From contig NZ_JAOBQJ010000001.1 of NCBI RefSeq assembly GCF_026162425.1, positions 806,001-870,000 of the forward strand: 64,000 nucleotides of DNA, in the 5' to 3' direction. The notes beneath the pieces are model-generated. The model did no database searches. It saw only the letters and a list, made by a program, of their open reading frames with translations, and was not told the DNA's origin. The DNA is from Flexivirga meconopsidis (lineage in GTDB: Bacteria > Actinomycetota > Actinomycetes > Actinomycetales > Dermatophilaceae). Of this stretch, positions 54,479 to 63,713 are shown in pieces (position 1 is the first letter of the stretch; each line of letters opens with the position of its first letter). A program made the translations under genes and the position numbers.

Positions 54479-54519
54479 GCGCCCGCCGGCAGCGAAACAG
54501 CTTGCCGGCGGGCGCTTTT
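54479..54519 (+). terminator. Rho-independent terminator of hbhA
   Basis: A perfect 13-bp stem (54479-54491 with 54503-54515, arm GCGCCCGCCGGCA), an 11-base loop and then TTTT. It is 20 bp beyond the hbhA stop, and the strongest classical terminator on the plus strand in this window. Confidence 0.9.
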
Positions 54520-54578
54520 CGTTGTCGCCAACCGGCCCCCTCGCCGGGGTATGACGGGGCGCCCTTATCGTCAAGGAC

Positions 54579-55550
54579 GTGTCTGCATCGTTCACCGCCC
54601 TGTCCGAAGCACCCGTCGTCGCGCAGGTCGAGCGCGGCGGCTTCGTCGAATCCGTCCACCGTGGCGTCGCCGTCGTGACGACCCCTGACGGGGACATCGA
54701 CTTCGCGATCGGCGACGCCACCGCGCCGCACTTCCCGCGGTCGTCGAACAAGCCGATGCAGACTCTCGCGATGCTGCGCTCCGGGCTCACCCTGCCGGAG
54801 CCACGGCTGATCGCGCTGTCCGCCGCGAGCCACTCCGGTGAGGCGTTCCACCTGGAGGGCGTGCGCGCCATACTCGCCGGAGCGGGACTGACCGAGGATG
54901 ACCTGCAGAACACCCCCGATCTGCCGTATGACGAGACGACCCGCGACGAGTGGCTCCGCGCCGGCAACGGCCCGACCTCGATCACCCAGAACTGCTCCGG
55001 CAAGCACGCCGCGATGCTCGCCACCTGCGTGCTGAACGGCTGGGACACCGCGACGTATCGGGATCCGGCCCACCCGCTGCAACAGGCGATGGCGACGACG
55101 GTCAGCGAGCGTGCCGCAGAGCCGATCGCCGCGACCGCGATCGACGGCTGTGGTGCGCCCGTCATGGCGATCTCGCCGGCCGGGCTGGCCCGCGCATTCG
55201 GCGCCATTGCTGCGGCCGCAGACGGCAGTCACGAGGCCACGATCCGCGACGCGATCCGCCGGCACCCCGAATACCTCGGCGGCACCCATCGGGACGTGAC
55301 CGCCTTGATCCGCGGGGTGGACGGCCTGATCGCCAAGGACGGGGCCGAGGCGGTCTACGCGGTCGGCCTGCCCGACGGGCGCGGGCTCGCGGTCAAGATC
55401 GCCGACGGGGCCCAGCGCGCCCGGCCGGTGGTGATGGCAGCGCTGCTGCGCCGGGCCGGCATCGACGGCCCGGCGGTCGACGCACTGGGGAAGATGGACG
55501 TCCTCGGTCACGGCGAGCCGGTCGGTGCGGTCACCGCGGTCGGAGTCTGA
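54579..55550 (+). CDS. Type III-like (AnsA/Rhizobium etli-type) L-asparaginase
   Basis: 323 residues of the Asparaginase_II (PF06089-type) family, unrelated to the E. coli enzymes. It converts asparagine to aspartate and ammonia. Conserved blocks are FPRSSNKPMQTL (Ser/Lys active pair, about S55, K58), ASHSGE, TSITQNCSGKHAAML and AIDGCGAPVMAISP, the latter two with the Cys/Lys residues that bind zinc in the R. etli enzyme, and GGTHRDVTALI. It starts at GTG 54579 with a weak AAGG. ATA is used for isoleucine in GCCATAC near 54868. It begins a run of four plus-strand genes. Confidence 0.9.
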   Translation: MSASFTALSEAPVVAQVERGGFVESVHRGVAVVTTPDGDIDFAIGDATAPHFPRSSNKPMQTLAMLRSGLTLPEPRLIALSAASHSGEAFHLEGVRAILAGAGLTEDDLQNTPDLPYDETTRDEWLRAGNGPTSITQNCSGKHAAMLATCVLNGWDTATYRDPAHPLQQAMATTVSERAAEPIAATAIDGCGAPVMAISPAGLARAFGAIAAAADGSHEATIRDAIRRHPEYLGGTHRDVTALIRGVDGLIAKDGAEAVYAVGLPDGRGLAVKIADGAQRARPVVMAALLRRAGIDGPAVDALGKMDVLGHGEPVGAVTAVGV

Positions 55551-55586
55551 CCGTGGGCTGAACGCGTCCGGGTTAGGCTTGCCGAT

Positions 55587-55913
55587 ATGGGCAACCTCTT
55601 CGAACTGCAGGGATACGTGGCGCTAGTGCTCGGCGTCGTGCTGTTCGCCATGGAGGTCTTCGCGCTGGCCGACTGCATCCGGCGGCGTCCTGACGCGTTC
55701 ACCGCGGCCGGGAAACTGAGCAAACCCGCCTGGCTGGCGATCACCGCGGTCGCCGCGGTGCTCGGCTTCCTGGTGATCACCAACCCGCTCAGCATCTTCG
55801 GGATCGCCGCAGTGGTTGGCGCAGCGGTCTACCTGGCCGATGTCCGCCCGGCCCTGCAGAAGGTCATCGGCACCGCGAAGCGCAACAACAGCGGTCCCTA
55901 CGGTCCGTGGTGA
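55587..55913 (+). CDS. DUF2516-family small membrane protein
   Basis: 108 residues. Two main hydrophobic helices are GYVALVLGVVLFAMEVFALADCIRR (about 9-33) and PAWLAITAVAAVLGFLVITNPLSIFGIAAVVGAAVYLADVRPAL (about 48-90). This matches the DUF2516 family, found near hbhA in actinobacteria (Rv0476). The function is not known. Its stop overlaps the next gene's GTG (GTGA, 55910-55913), so the two are coupled. Confidence 0.87.
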   Translation: MGNLFELQGYVALVLGVVLFAMEVFALADCIRRRPDAFTAAGKLSKPAWLAITAVAAVLGFLVITNPLSIFGIAAVVGAAVYLADVRPALQKVIGTAKRNNSGPYGPW

Positions 55914-56734
55914 GCCCGAACCCCCTTCCCAGCTCCACCGCACGCACCTCGCTGCTGCCGACCAAGGACGGCGCGCTCGAATACCTGATCACCGGATCCG
56001 GTGAACCGACAACGGTTTTCGCGCACGGACTGGCAGGCTCAATCGCGACCACGCGCCCATTCGGCGGGTCGGTCCCCGGCAGTCGCGCGTTCTTCCACTT
56101 CCGCGGGCACGGCGCCTCGTCGTCGCCCGAGACACCCTGGACCTACGCCGCGCTCGCCGCCGAGCTTGGCGCCGTTGCCGACCACGTCGGAGCCACCCAG
56201 GCACTCGGCGTGTCGATGGGTGCGGGTGCGCTGTGCCACCTGCTGGAGTCGCAGCCGGGTCGCTTCGAGCGCATCGTGCTCGTCATACCCGCTGTCCTTG
56301 ACCTGGCTAGGCGAGACGCCGCGCTCGACCGGCTCGTGCAGATGGGCGAGCTGGCGCAGGAGCGCGATGTCGACGGCGTCGCGCGACTGCTCCTCGCCGA
56401 GCAGCCGGCCGACCAGCGCCGCCGCCCGGAGGTCGTCGGCTGGTGCCGCGACCAGGCCGCGACGATCGTCCGCACCGATGTGTCGCGTGCCCTGCGCACC
56501 ATCCCCTACGAAGTGGCCATGACCGACCGGCAGACGCTGCGACGGGTCACCGCACCGGTGCTGGTGCTGGCGCAGGAGGACGACCCGGCGCACCCGGTGC
56601 ACGTCGCGGAGGAACTCGCCGACCTGTTGCCGGATGCCCGCCTCGAGGTGCTCCCGCCGGGTGGCATCCTGTGGACGCACCGACCGCGCGTGCGGTCACT
56701 GATCGGTGACTTCCTCGGCCCGAAAGGCGCGTAG
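55910..56734 (+). CDS. Alpha/beta hydrolase
   Basis: 274 residues. The oxyanion part is VFAHGLAGSIATTRPF, the nucleophile elbow is LGVSMGAGA, an acid is in LVLAQEDDPAHPVHVAEEL and the late histidine is in LPPGGILWTHRPRVR. GTG 55910 is chosen for overlap with the DUF2516 stop; GTG 55907 is possible. The next gene (manA) starts directly after its stop codon. No secretion signal. Substrate unknown. An ATA codon occurs in VLVIPA in the octamer at 56281. Confidence 0.83.
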   Translation: MSPNPLPSSTARTSLLPTKDGALEYLITGSGEPTTVFAHGLAGSIATTRPFGGSVPGSRAFFHFRGHGASSSPETPWTYAALAAELGAVADHVGATQALGVSMGAGALCHLLESQPGRFERIVLVIPAVLDLARRDAALDRLVQMGELAQERDVDGVARLLLAEQPADQRRRPEVVGWCRDQAATIVRTDVSRALRTIPYEVAMTDRQTLRRVTAPVLVLAQEDDPAHPVHVAEELADLLPDARLEVLPPGGILWTHRPRVRSLIGDFLGPKGA

Positions 56735-57871
56735 ATGATCGGCAAGCTCAGCCCGCAGATCCAGGCGTACGCCTGGGGTTCGCGCACTGTCCTCGCCGAA
56801 CTCACCGGACGGGCGGCGCCCACCGCCGAGCCCGAGGCCGAGCTCTGGATGGGGGCTCACGAGGCGGCGCCGTCCGGCATCGCAGGTAGCACGCTGGACA
56901 AGCTCGTGGCCGACGATCCGGTCGGCACGATGGGCGCGCAGGTGGTCGAGATGTTCGGCGGCCGCTTCCCGTTCCTGCTCAAGGTCCTCGCCCCGGAGCG
57001 CGCGCTGTCGATCCAGACCCACCCCAATGCGCAGGAGGCGCTCGACGCGCCGGCCGGCACCTATGCGGACGGCTGGCCGAAGCCCGAGGCGCTGGTCGCG
57101 GTCACGCCATACGAGATCTTCGCCGGTCTCCGTCCGTATGACGAGGCAGCCGCACTGCTGAGGTCCCTCGAGGTGGCGCAGCTGACCCGGCTCGTCGACG
57201 GCGCAGCGGCCGAATCCGAGCCGATGGCAGCGCTTCTCGCCGCCGTGCTGCGCACTGCGGGCGATGAGCGGACCCGGCTGGTCGAGTCGGTGATGGCCTC
57301 CTGCCGCGGGCGCGAGCACGGTGCCGCAGCGGATGCCATCGACGCCGTGCTGCGCATCGCCGAGCAGTTCCCCGGGGACATCGGTCTGGTGGTGCTGCCG
57401 ATGATGGTGCACCGCGTGCTGCAGCCGGGCGACTACATCTTCGTGCCGGCGGGTGTGTTGCACGCCTACGTGCGCGGCACCTGCGTGGAGATCCTCGCCA
57501 ACTCCGACAACATCGTGCGCGCCGGCCTGACGCCGAAGCAGATCAATGTGGAGGAGTTGCTGCGGATCGTCGATGTGCACCGCACGATGGTGCCTGAGCA
57601 GTCGGCCGGTTGCCGGGTGCAGTCGTTCCCGATCGACGTGCCGCACTTCCAACTGCACGTGGTGCAGCCAGGCGCCGACCCGGCAGACCTCCCCGGGCAG
57701 GACGGCCCGCGCATCGCGCTCGCGCTCGGCGGGTCGGTGCGGGTCGAATGTCCAGACGGCACAGTGGATTTGGCGTCCGGAGAGTCTTGTTTCCTCGACG
57801 CGACCGCCACTGATGCCGTGGCGTCCGGGCAGGGCACGCTCTACCTGGCGACCACCGGCCTCGCCGGCTGA
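56735..57871 (+). CDS. manA: Mannose-6-phosphate isomerase, class I
   Basis: 378 residues. It interconverts fructose-6-phosphate and mannose-6-phosphate, feeding GDP-mannose and glycan synthesis. Zinc ligands are Q and H in LSIQTHP, E in PKPEAL and H in VLHAYVRGTCVEILANSDNIVRAGLTPKQINVEELL. The opening LSPQIQAYAWGSRTVLAELTGR is typical. ATG 56735 follows the upstream stop directly. The downstream regulator gene is convergent, about 100 bp away. Confidence 0.94.
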   Translation: MIGKLSPQIQAYAWGSRTVLAELTGRAAPTAEPEAELWMGAHEAAPSGIAGSTLDKLVADDPVGTMGAQVVEMFGGRFPFLLKVLAPERALSIQTHPNAQEALDAPAGTYADGWPKPEALVAVTPYEIFAGLRPYDEAAALLRSLEVAQLTRLVDGAAAESEPMAALLAAVLRTAGDERTRLVESVMASCRGREHGAAADAIDAVLRIAEQFPGDIGLVVLPMMVHRVLQPGDYIFVPAGVLHAYVRGTCVEILANSDNIVRAGLTPKQINVEELLRIVDVHRTMVPEQSAGCRVQSFPIDVPHFQLHVVQPGADPADLPGQDGPRIALALGGSVRVECPDGTVDLASGESCFLDATATDAVASGQGTLYLATTGLAG

Positions 57872-57972
57872 CACCGTCACCACATCGCTGCGGGATCTCC
57901 GCAGGTGGTTTCGCAGCTCCTGCCGCGAGGCTGCACGCCGCACGGCGCGTGAGAGCCGTCGGCCGGTCGGAG

Positions 57973-60900
57973 TCAGCGTCCGGCAGGCCCGGCGTCCTGA
58001 CCGACTTCGCGGCCGTATGCCTCGTCGAACTCCTCGCGGCACGCGAGATCTGCCGATGCACGCGCGGCTCGTTCCAGGCGGCGCAATTCGGCGGCTGCGG
58101 CGTGTCTGCCCTGGGCGCTGAGCACCGCGGACAGGTCGTGCATCGCCGCGGCCACACTCAGCGGCCGGTCGAGCGTGGTGCACTCCTCGATGCTGGCCCG
58201 CAGCTCGGACTCGGCCTCGTCCAGACGGTCGAGGGCGGCCAGTGCCCGTGCGCGGGTCCGGCGCACGCGTGCGGCGAGGAAGTCGTCCGCCGAGTCGACG
58301 GCCCTGCGCCATACGACATCGGCCTCCTGGAGTGCCTGCTCGTCACGGCCGAGTTGATAGCTCATCTCGGCGCGCGCATCGAGCGCATAGGACAGCAGGT
58401 GCTGCTCGTTGTACTTCTGAAGCAGTGAAATAGCCTCTGTGACAAGCACATTCACCGTGCCGAGCTTGTGCTGGCGCCACTCGACCCGGGCGAGTTCGAT
58501 GGTGGCTGTCGCGTAGGCGATCCGGTCGCCGTCGCCGGCGAGGATGTCCCGGGCACGCACCAGCTCGTGTTCGGCGGCATCGAGCTCGTCGTAGTCGTTG
58601 TGCAACAACCCGCGTATGGCGCAGGCCCACCCCGGGTAGGTCGCGTCCGGGTGGTGGCGCAGGAGGCTCTCGGCCCGGTCGAGCGCGCGCTCAGCGGCCG
58701 CCCGACGACCGAGCGAGACCGCAGCGTGTGCGACGACGATGTCGGCCGCCGCCGCGCCGTCGGTCTCGCCGAGCAGCGTGAGCGCCTTGCGCGCCGCCTC
58801 GGCGAGGCTCAGCGCATCTTGCGATTGCGAGCGCAGATCCTGCCGATGCCAGGACTCCGCCAGCTGCAGCAGGGCACGACCCAGTTGCTGGTCCGCGCTC
58901 GGTCCGGTCAACCGCGCCCGCACGCTGGTCGCCACCCGCAACCAACTGCGGTGCCCGCTGAAGGTGTGTTGTGCGTTGGCCGACGCGAGCACGAGCCGCC
59001 ACGCGAGGTCGGGTGTGGTGGGGACCAGCGCGTCTGCGATCGTCAGCATCGCCGCCCCGTCGGACCGGAAGAACTCCCGGACCGCCACCGCGTTGCTCGT
59101 GAGCGGGGCATTGTCGTCGTCGGTCAACGGTGGCGGAGAGGGGACCAGCCGCCGATGAAAGACGTTGTGCCCGGCGGCGGCCCGACGCAGGAGCGCTCGG
59201 CCGATCGACACCGTTGCCGCCGTCACGTCGGCGTCGTCGACCCGGTGGGTCGAGGTGACGAACTGAGTCACCAGGTCGTGCAACCGGTAGAGGGTCATCC
59301 CGTCGTCGGTGGTGACCGGCTCGATCAGGTTGGTCGCCAGCAGCGCCTCGATAAGTTCGTCACCGGCGTCCTCGTCACCGAGCAGGGCGCCGGGCAGCCA
59401 CGCGCTGAACCCCGCCACCGGCAGCCGGGCAAGCAAGCCGATGGCGCTCTGCTGAGCCGGCGAACGGCGCTCCCACACCATCCGCACGCTCTCGCGCAGG
59501 CCCTCGAGCGGATCGCGGTCCTGCATCGGCTGCGAGACCAGGCGATGGGCCATGTCCCCGAACTGCCGGTCGGGACGATTGACCAGGCGGCCGGCGACCA
59601 GACGGATGGCCAGCGGCAGCCGGCCGGTCGCGTCGAGCAGGGCACTCGCGCCGTCCCGGTCGGCGGCGACGCGGTCGTCGCCGAGCATTGCGGCGAGCAG
59701 GGCGGTCGCTTCGTCGATCTGCAAGGAGCGCAAGCGGATTGCGAGCGCGTCGGGCAGGTCGTGGTGCGCCGTGCGGGAGGTCACGATCGCCATCGAACCC
59801 GCGGCCACCGGCACCAATAGCTCCAGCGCGGCCGTCGCCTCGTGCGTCATCTCCGCGACGTTGTCGAGCACGATCAGCACCCGGCGGTGTTCCAGGATCG
59901 ACCGGAAGAGCCCGACCCGGTCCGCGAGCTCCTCCGGTATGGCGTCACCCCGCAGACCGAGCAATCTCAGGAACGACCCGAGCACCTCACCGACCGCGAG
60001 TGCCTGATCTCCGTTGCCGAGGTCGGCATACAAGGTCCCGTCGGGGAAGGTGGCCTGGATCAAGCGTCCGCCGTGCACGGCGAGTGCGCTCTTGCCCACA
60101 CCGGTCGTGCCGGTGATGCTCACGGTCACCGGCGCGCGTAGCGCATCGCTGGCCGCGCGCCGGATGGTCTCCACGTCGGCGTCGCGTCCGACGAAGTTGG
60201 CCGGGTCGCGAGGGAGCATCCGGGGGATCGGAAGTGCCTGTGCGGCAACGGTTTCGGTCCCATCCTGGTCCCCGCTGGACGCGGCCAGGTCCGGTGCCGC
60301 GGTGCCGTGCAGCACGTCGTGATGGGCCGCCCGCAGCACGTCCGACGGCCCGACGCCGAGCTCGTCGCTCAGTCGCCGGTAGGTGTCGCGATAGACCCGT
60401 AGAGCCTCCTCCTGCCGGCCGGTCGCCGCGAGCGCTCGCATGAGCTGGGCGACGAATGCCTCATGGAAGGGATGCTCCTGCACCAGCTGAGTGAGAGTCG
60501 ATGCCAGCCCCCGCAGCTCTCCCAGGCCCAGCGCGAGATCTCCGCTCTCCTCGAGGACGGCGAGCCGGTCGGACTGCAGGGTCTCCTGGGCGAGGCGCAC
60601 GTCCTCGGTGCCCGGGATGTTCTGCAACGGCGCCTCGTCGAAGAGCGCGAGTGCGGTGTCGAGCGAGCGCCACCGCTCGTCAGGCGCCAGCTCGGGGTCG
60701 GCCGCGACCAGGTCTCGCCAGGTCGCCAGGTCGGACTCGACCTCGTCGGCCAGTCGGTAGCCGGACTTGGTTGTCTCCAGCAGTGGCCGATCGCATTTTC
60801 GGCGCAGCCCGGAGACCAGCGCCTGCACCCGGTTGCGGGCGGAGGTGGGCGCCTCGCCGCCCCAGATCCAGGCGACCAGCGCGTCGACGCTCGCCGCCGC

Positions 60901-61008
60901 GTTCGTGCCCACCGCGACGCGCGCGAGCAGGGCTCTTTCCAGTTGGCTGAGGGGGAGGGTGTCGGCGCCGCATCGCAGTTCGACGGCGGATAGCACCCGC
61001 AGTTGCAT
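57973..61008 (-). CDS. SARP/AfsR-like regulator with BTAD, NB-ARC and TPR-like domains
   Basis: 1011 residues. The N-terminal OmpR-type winged helix is about 1-85 ([33 protein letters not shown]...[23 protein letters not shown]). A BTAD helical domain follows (about 95-240). The NB-ARC ATPase has [11 protein letters not shown] and the P-loop [11 protein letters not shown] (about 300-310), then VLIVLDNV (Walker B) and a GLPLAI-like [12 protein letters not shown]. The C-terminal third is alpha-helical with TPR-like repeats. Such proteins control secondary metabolism or stress genes; the targets are unknown. ATG 61008 is chosen; ATG 61023 and TTG 61032 are also in frame. It is divergent from mshA. 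Confidence 0.85.
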   Translation of the reverse strand: MQLRVLSAVELRCGADTLPLSQLERALLARVAVGTNAAASVDALVAWIWGGEAPTSARNRVQALVSGLRRKCDRPLLETTKSGYRLADEVESDLATWRDLVAADPELAPDERWRSLDTALALFDEAPLQNIPGTEDVRLAQETLQSDRLAVLEESGDLALGLGELRGLASTLTQLVQEHPFHEAFVAQLMRALAATGRQEEALRVYRDTYRRLSDELGVGPSDVLRAAHHDVLHGTAAPDLAASSGDQDGTETVAAQALPIPRMLPRDPANFVGRDADVETIRRAASDALRAPVTVSITGTTGVGKSALAVHGGRLIQATFPDGTLYADLGNGDQALAVGEVLGSFLRLLGLRGDAIPEELADRVGLFRSILEHRRVLIVLDNVAEMTHEATAALELLVPVAAGSMAIVTSRTAHHDLPDALAIRLRSLQIDEATALLAAMLGDDRVAADRDGASALLDATGRLPLAIRLVAGRLVNRPDRQFGDMAHRLVSQPMQDRDPLEGLRESVRMVWERRSPAQQSAIGLLARLPVAGFSAWLPGALLGDEDAGDELIEALLATNLIEPVTTDDGMTLYRLHDLVTQFVTSTHRVDDADVTAATVSIGRALLRRAAAGHNVFHRRLVPSPPPLTDDDNAPLTSNAVAVREFFRSDGAAMLTIADALVPTTPDLAWRLVLASANAQHTFSGHRSWLRVATSVRARLTGPSADQQLGRALLQLAESWHRQDLRSQSQDALSLAEAARKALTLLGETDGAAAADIVVAHAAVSLGRRAAAERALDRAESLLRHHPDATYPGWACAIRGLLHNDYDELDAAEHELVRARDILAGDGDRIAYATATIELARVEWRQHKLGTVNVLVTEAISLLQKYNEQHLLSYALDARAEMSYQLGRDEQALQEADVVWRRAVDSADDFLAARVRRTRARALAALDRLDEAESELRASIEECTTLDRPLSVAAAMHDLSAVLSAQGRHAAAAELRRLERAARASADLACREEFDEAYGREVGQDAGPAGR

Positions 61009-61133
61009 GCCCTCGCCACGCATGTCGATCAAGGTACTTCAGCAATGCAGCGGCTGGGCAGTCCCGCGTCCGGGTGATCTCGAATGCCGTCCTCGGTCGC
61101 GGCCGACCACCGGCGCGGTGCGAGACTGGATCG

Positions 61134-62435
61134 GTGACTGCCGACCGCAAGACGCCCGCTCCCGTGCATCGGGTGGCGATGATCAGCGTGCACACCTCGC
61201 CGCTGGATCAGCCCGGCACGGGTGACGCCGGCGGTCTGAACGTCTATGTGGTCGAGACCGCCAAGCGGCTCGCCGCCTGCGGGGTCGAGGTCGAGATCTT
61301 CACCCGGCGCACCTCGGCGGCGTTGGCCGACACGGTCCGGCTGGCGCCTGGGGTGCTGGTGCGACACATCGACGCGGGGCCGTATGAAGGGCTCGCCAAG
61401 GACGACCTGCCCGGTCAGCTTTGCGCCTTCGCCGCGGGGGTCATGCGACACGTGGCGCGGCACCCCGAAGGCCATTACGACCTGGTGCACTCGCACTACT
61501 GGCTGAGCGGTCAGGTCGGTTGGCTTGCCGCCGATCGTTGGGATGTGCCGTTGGTGCACACGATGCACACGATGGCGAAGGTGAAGAACTCCTCGCTGGC
61601 CGAGGGTGACCGGCCCGAACCCACTGGCCGGGAGATCGGTGAGGAGCAGGTGGTCCGGGCCGCGAGCGTCCTCGTCGCCAACACCGAGCGGGAGGCACGC
61701 GAGCTCATCGAGCTGTATGACGCAGACCCCGATCGCGTCGAAATCGTCTCTCCCGGAGTGGATCTGCAAACCTTCACTCCGGGCAGCCGGTCGGCGGCTC
61801 GCGCTGCGGTCTGTCTGCCGGACGACGCGGAGGTGGTGCTGTTCGTCGGCCGCATCCAGCCGCTCAAGGCGCCGGACGTGCTGCTGCGCGCGGTCGCCCG
61901 GCTGTTGGAGCTCGACCCGGCCAGGCGGTCCCGGCTGGTCGTGGCGGTGCTCGGCGGCCCCAGCGGCAGCGGGCTCGACAAGCCGCGTGCGCTGCAGCAG
62001 CTCGCGCGCGACCTGGGCATAGCGGATGTGGTGCAGTTCGTGCCTCCGGTCTCGCGAGTGGAGCTTGCGGAGTGGTATCGCGCGGCGGATTTGCTTGCGG
62101 TTCCTTCGTATTCAGAGTCCTTCGGCCTTGTCGCCCTTGAGGCGGAAGCCTGCGGCACACCGGTCCTCGCCGCGGATGTCGGCGGCTTGCCGATGGCGGT
62201 GGGGGACGCCGGCCGACTGGTGGATGGGCACGACCCGGAGGAATGGGCGACTGCGATCGCAGCCATGCTCGACGACGCGGACGGTCGAGCCCGGTTGTCC
62301 GACAATGCTGTTCGGCATGCTGGCGAGTTTGGCTGGGACGCGACCGCAGAGCAGCTGCTGCAGGTCTACGCACGTGCGCGCGGCGCGGTGAGCGATGTGG
62401 TGACCGAGTTGCCCCGAGTCGAGGAGGCGATCTGA
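61134..62435 (+). CDS. mshA: D-inositol-3-phosphate glycosyltransferase MshA
   Basis: 433 residues, GT4 family. It joins GlcNAc to inositol-3-phosphate, the first step of mycothiol biosynthesis. The characteristic N-terminus is [35 protein letters not shown]. Donor-site pieces are [23 protein letters not shown] and [35 protein letters not shown] 61134 suits family length; there is little room for a ribosome-binding site, so the message may be leaderless. It starts a plus-strand run mshA-ybjN-gpmA, the same order as in Mycobacterium. It is divergent from the AfsR-like regulator. Confidence 0.95.
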   Translation: MTADRKTPAPVHRVAMISVHTSPLDQPGTGDAGGLNVYVVETAKRLAACGVEVEIFTRRTSAALADTVRLAPGVLVRHIDAGPYEGLAKDDLPGQLCAFAAGVMRHVARHPEGHYDLVHSHYWLSGQVGWLAADRWDVPLVHTMHTMAKVKNSSLAEGDRPEPTGREIGEEQVVRAASVLVANTEREARELIELYDADPDRVEIVSPGVDLQTFTPGSRSAARAAVCLPDDAEVVLFVGRIQPLKAPDVLLRAVARLLELDPARRSRLVVAVLGGPSGSGLDKPRALQQLARDLGIADVVQFVPPVSRVELAEWYRAADLLAVPSYSESFGLVALEAEACGTPVLAADVGGLPMAVGDAGRLVDGHDPEEWATAIAAMLDDADGRARLSDNAVRHAGEFGWDATAEQLLQVYARARGAVSDVVTELPRVEEAI

Positions 62436-62436
62436 A

Positions 62437-62946
62437 GTGAGCCAGACCACCGCCGTCATCGAGCGCTACCTGGCCGATGCCGAGATCGACTGGGAGCTCG
62501 GCGCGCGCGACGGGGAGTTCGTGGTCAGCCTGCCGGGGGAGCGCAAGCTGAAGACTGTCGTGTCCTTGGTGGCCGGCGAAACTGCTTTGACTGCAACAGC
62601 TTTCGTCATACGGCATCCTGATGAGAACCACGCGGAGTTCGCCCAGTTCTTGCTGCGGCGCAACCTGCGGCGCCCCGGTGTCGCCTATGCGACGGATGAG
62701 CACGGCGACGTCTACGTGGTCGCCCGGGTGCCGAGTTCGGCCGTGGACGAGGACTACCTCGACACCCTGCTCGGCACCGTGCTGGAGGCGTCCGACGACG
62801 TCTTCAACGACCTGCTGGTGCTTGGCTTTCGCAGCTCGATGCAGCGGGAGTGGGACTGGCGGATCAGCCGCGGCGAATCGACGCGCAACCTCGAGGCGTT
62901 CCGCCACCTGCTGGACCACGGCCACGGCGAGCAGGCGCGCTCCTAA
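62437..62946 (+). CDS. YbjN-domain protein
   Basis: 169 residues. The fold resembles type III chaperones (YbjN): VIERYLADAEIDWELGARDGEFVVSLPGERKLKTVVSLVAGETALTATAFVIRHPDENHAEFAQFLLRRNLRRPGVAYATDEHGDVYVVARVPSSA. Function is uncertain; relatives sit after mshA in other actinobacteria. The start is GTG 62437, one base after the mshA stop. gpmA starts 9 bp after its stop, so all three are one operon. An ATA codon in FVIRHP lies in the octamer at 62604. Confidence 0.88.
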   Translation: MSQTTAVIERYLADAEIDWELGARDGEFVVSLPGERKLKTVVSLVAGETALTATAFVIRHPDENHAEFAQFLLRRNLRRPGVAYATDEHGDVYVVARVPSSAVDEDYLDTLLGTVLEASDDVFNDLLVLGFRSSMQREWDWRISRGESTRNLEAFRHLLDHGHGEQARS

Positions 62947-62955
62947 GATGACGCC

Positions 62956-63699
62956 ATGACCTACACCTTGGTGCTGCTTCGTCATGGCGAGTCCGAGTGG
63001 AACGCCCAAAACCTCTTCACCGGCTGGGTCGACGTGCCACTCAGTGACAAGGGGCGCGCGGAGGCCGAGCACGGCGGTGCGCTGATCAAGGACGGCGGGG
63101 TGCAGCCGGACGTGGTGCACACCTCACTGCTGCGCCGGGCAATCACCACCGCCAACCTCGCGCTGGACGCCGCCGACCGGCACTGGATCCCGGTGCGCCG
63201 CAGCTGGCGGCTCAACGAGCGGCACTACGGGGCGCTGCAGGGCAAGGACAAGAAGGCCACGCTGGAGGAGTTCGGCGAGGAGCAGTTCATGATCTGGCGG
63301 AGGTCGTTCGACGTGCCGCCGCCGCCGATCGAGCCCGGCAGTGAGTTCAGCCAGGACGGCGACGTGCGCTACGCCGACCTCGGCGACGAGATGCCGCGCA
63401 CCGAGTGCCTGAAGGACGTCATCGAGCGCTTCCTGCCCTACTGGGAGCAGTCGATCGTGCCGGACCTCAAGGACGGCAAGGTCGTGCTGGTCGCCGCGCA
63501 CGGCAACTCGCTGCGTGCGCTGGTCAAGCACCTCGACGGCATCGGCGACGAGGAGATCGTCGGCCTCAACATCCCGACCGGCCAGCCGCTGGTCTACCGC
63601 CTCGGCGACGACCTCAAACCGACCGTTCCCGGCGGCGAATACCTCGACCCGGTCGCCGCGAAGGCCGCAGCCGAGGCCGTCGCCAACCAGGGCCGCTGA
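62956..63699 (+). CDS. gpmA: 2,3-bisphosphoglycerate-dependent phosphoglycerate mutase
   Basis: 247 residues. It interconverts 3- and 2-phosphoglycerate in glycolysis through a phosphohistidine. The catalytic motif is [22 protein letters not shown] near the start (H10-like, R9), with [38 protein letters not shown] and [20 protein letters not shown] for the second histidine. Length is normal. ATG 62956 is close behind the YbjN stop. The repeat array begins 15 bp after its stop. Confidence 0.97.
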   Translation: MTYTLVLLRHGESEWNAQNLFTGWVDVPLSDKGRAEAEHGGALIKDGGVQPDVVHTSLLRRAITTANLALDAADRHWIPVRRSWRLNERHYGALQGKDKKATLEEFGEEQFMIWRRSFDVPPPPIEPGSEFSQDGDVRYADLGDEMPRTECLKDVIERFLPYWEQSIVPDLKDGKVVLVAAHGNSLRALVKHLDGIGDEEIVGLNIPTGQPLVYRLGDDLKPTVPGGEYLDPVAAKAAAEAVANQGR

Positions 63700-63713
63700 C
63701 GGCGAGCCCCGCG

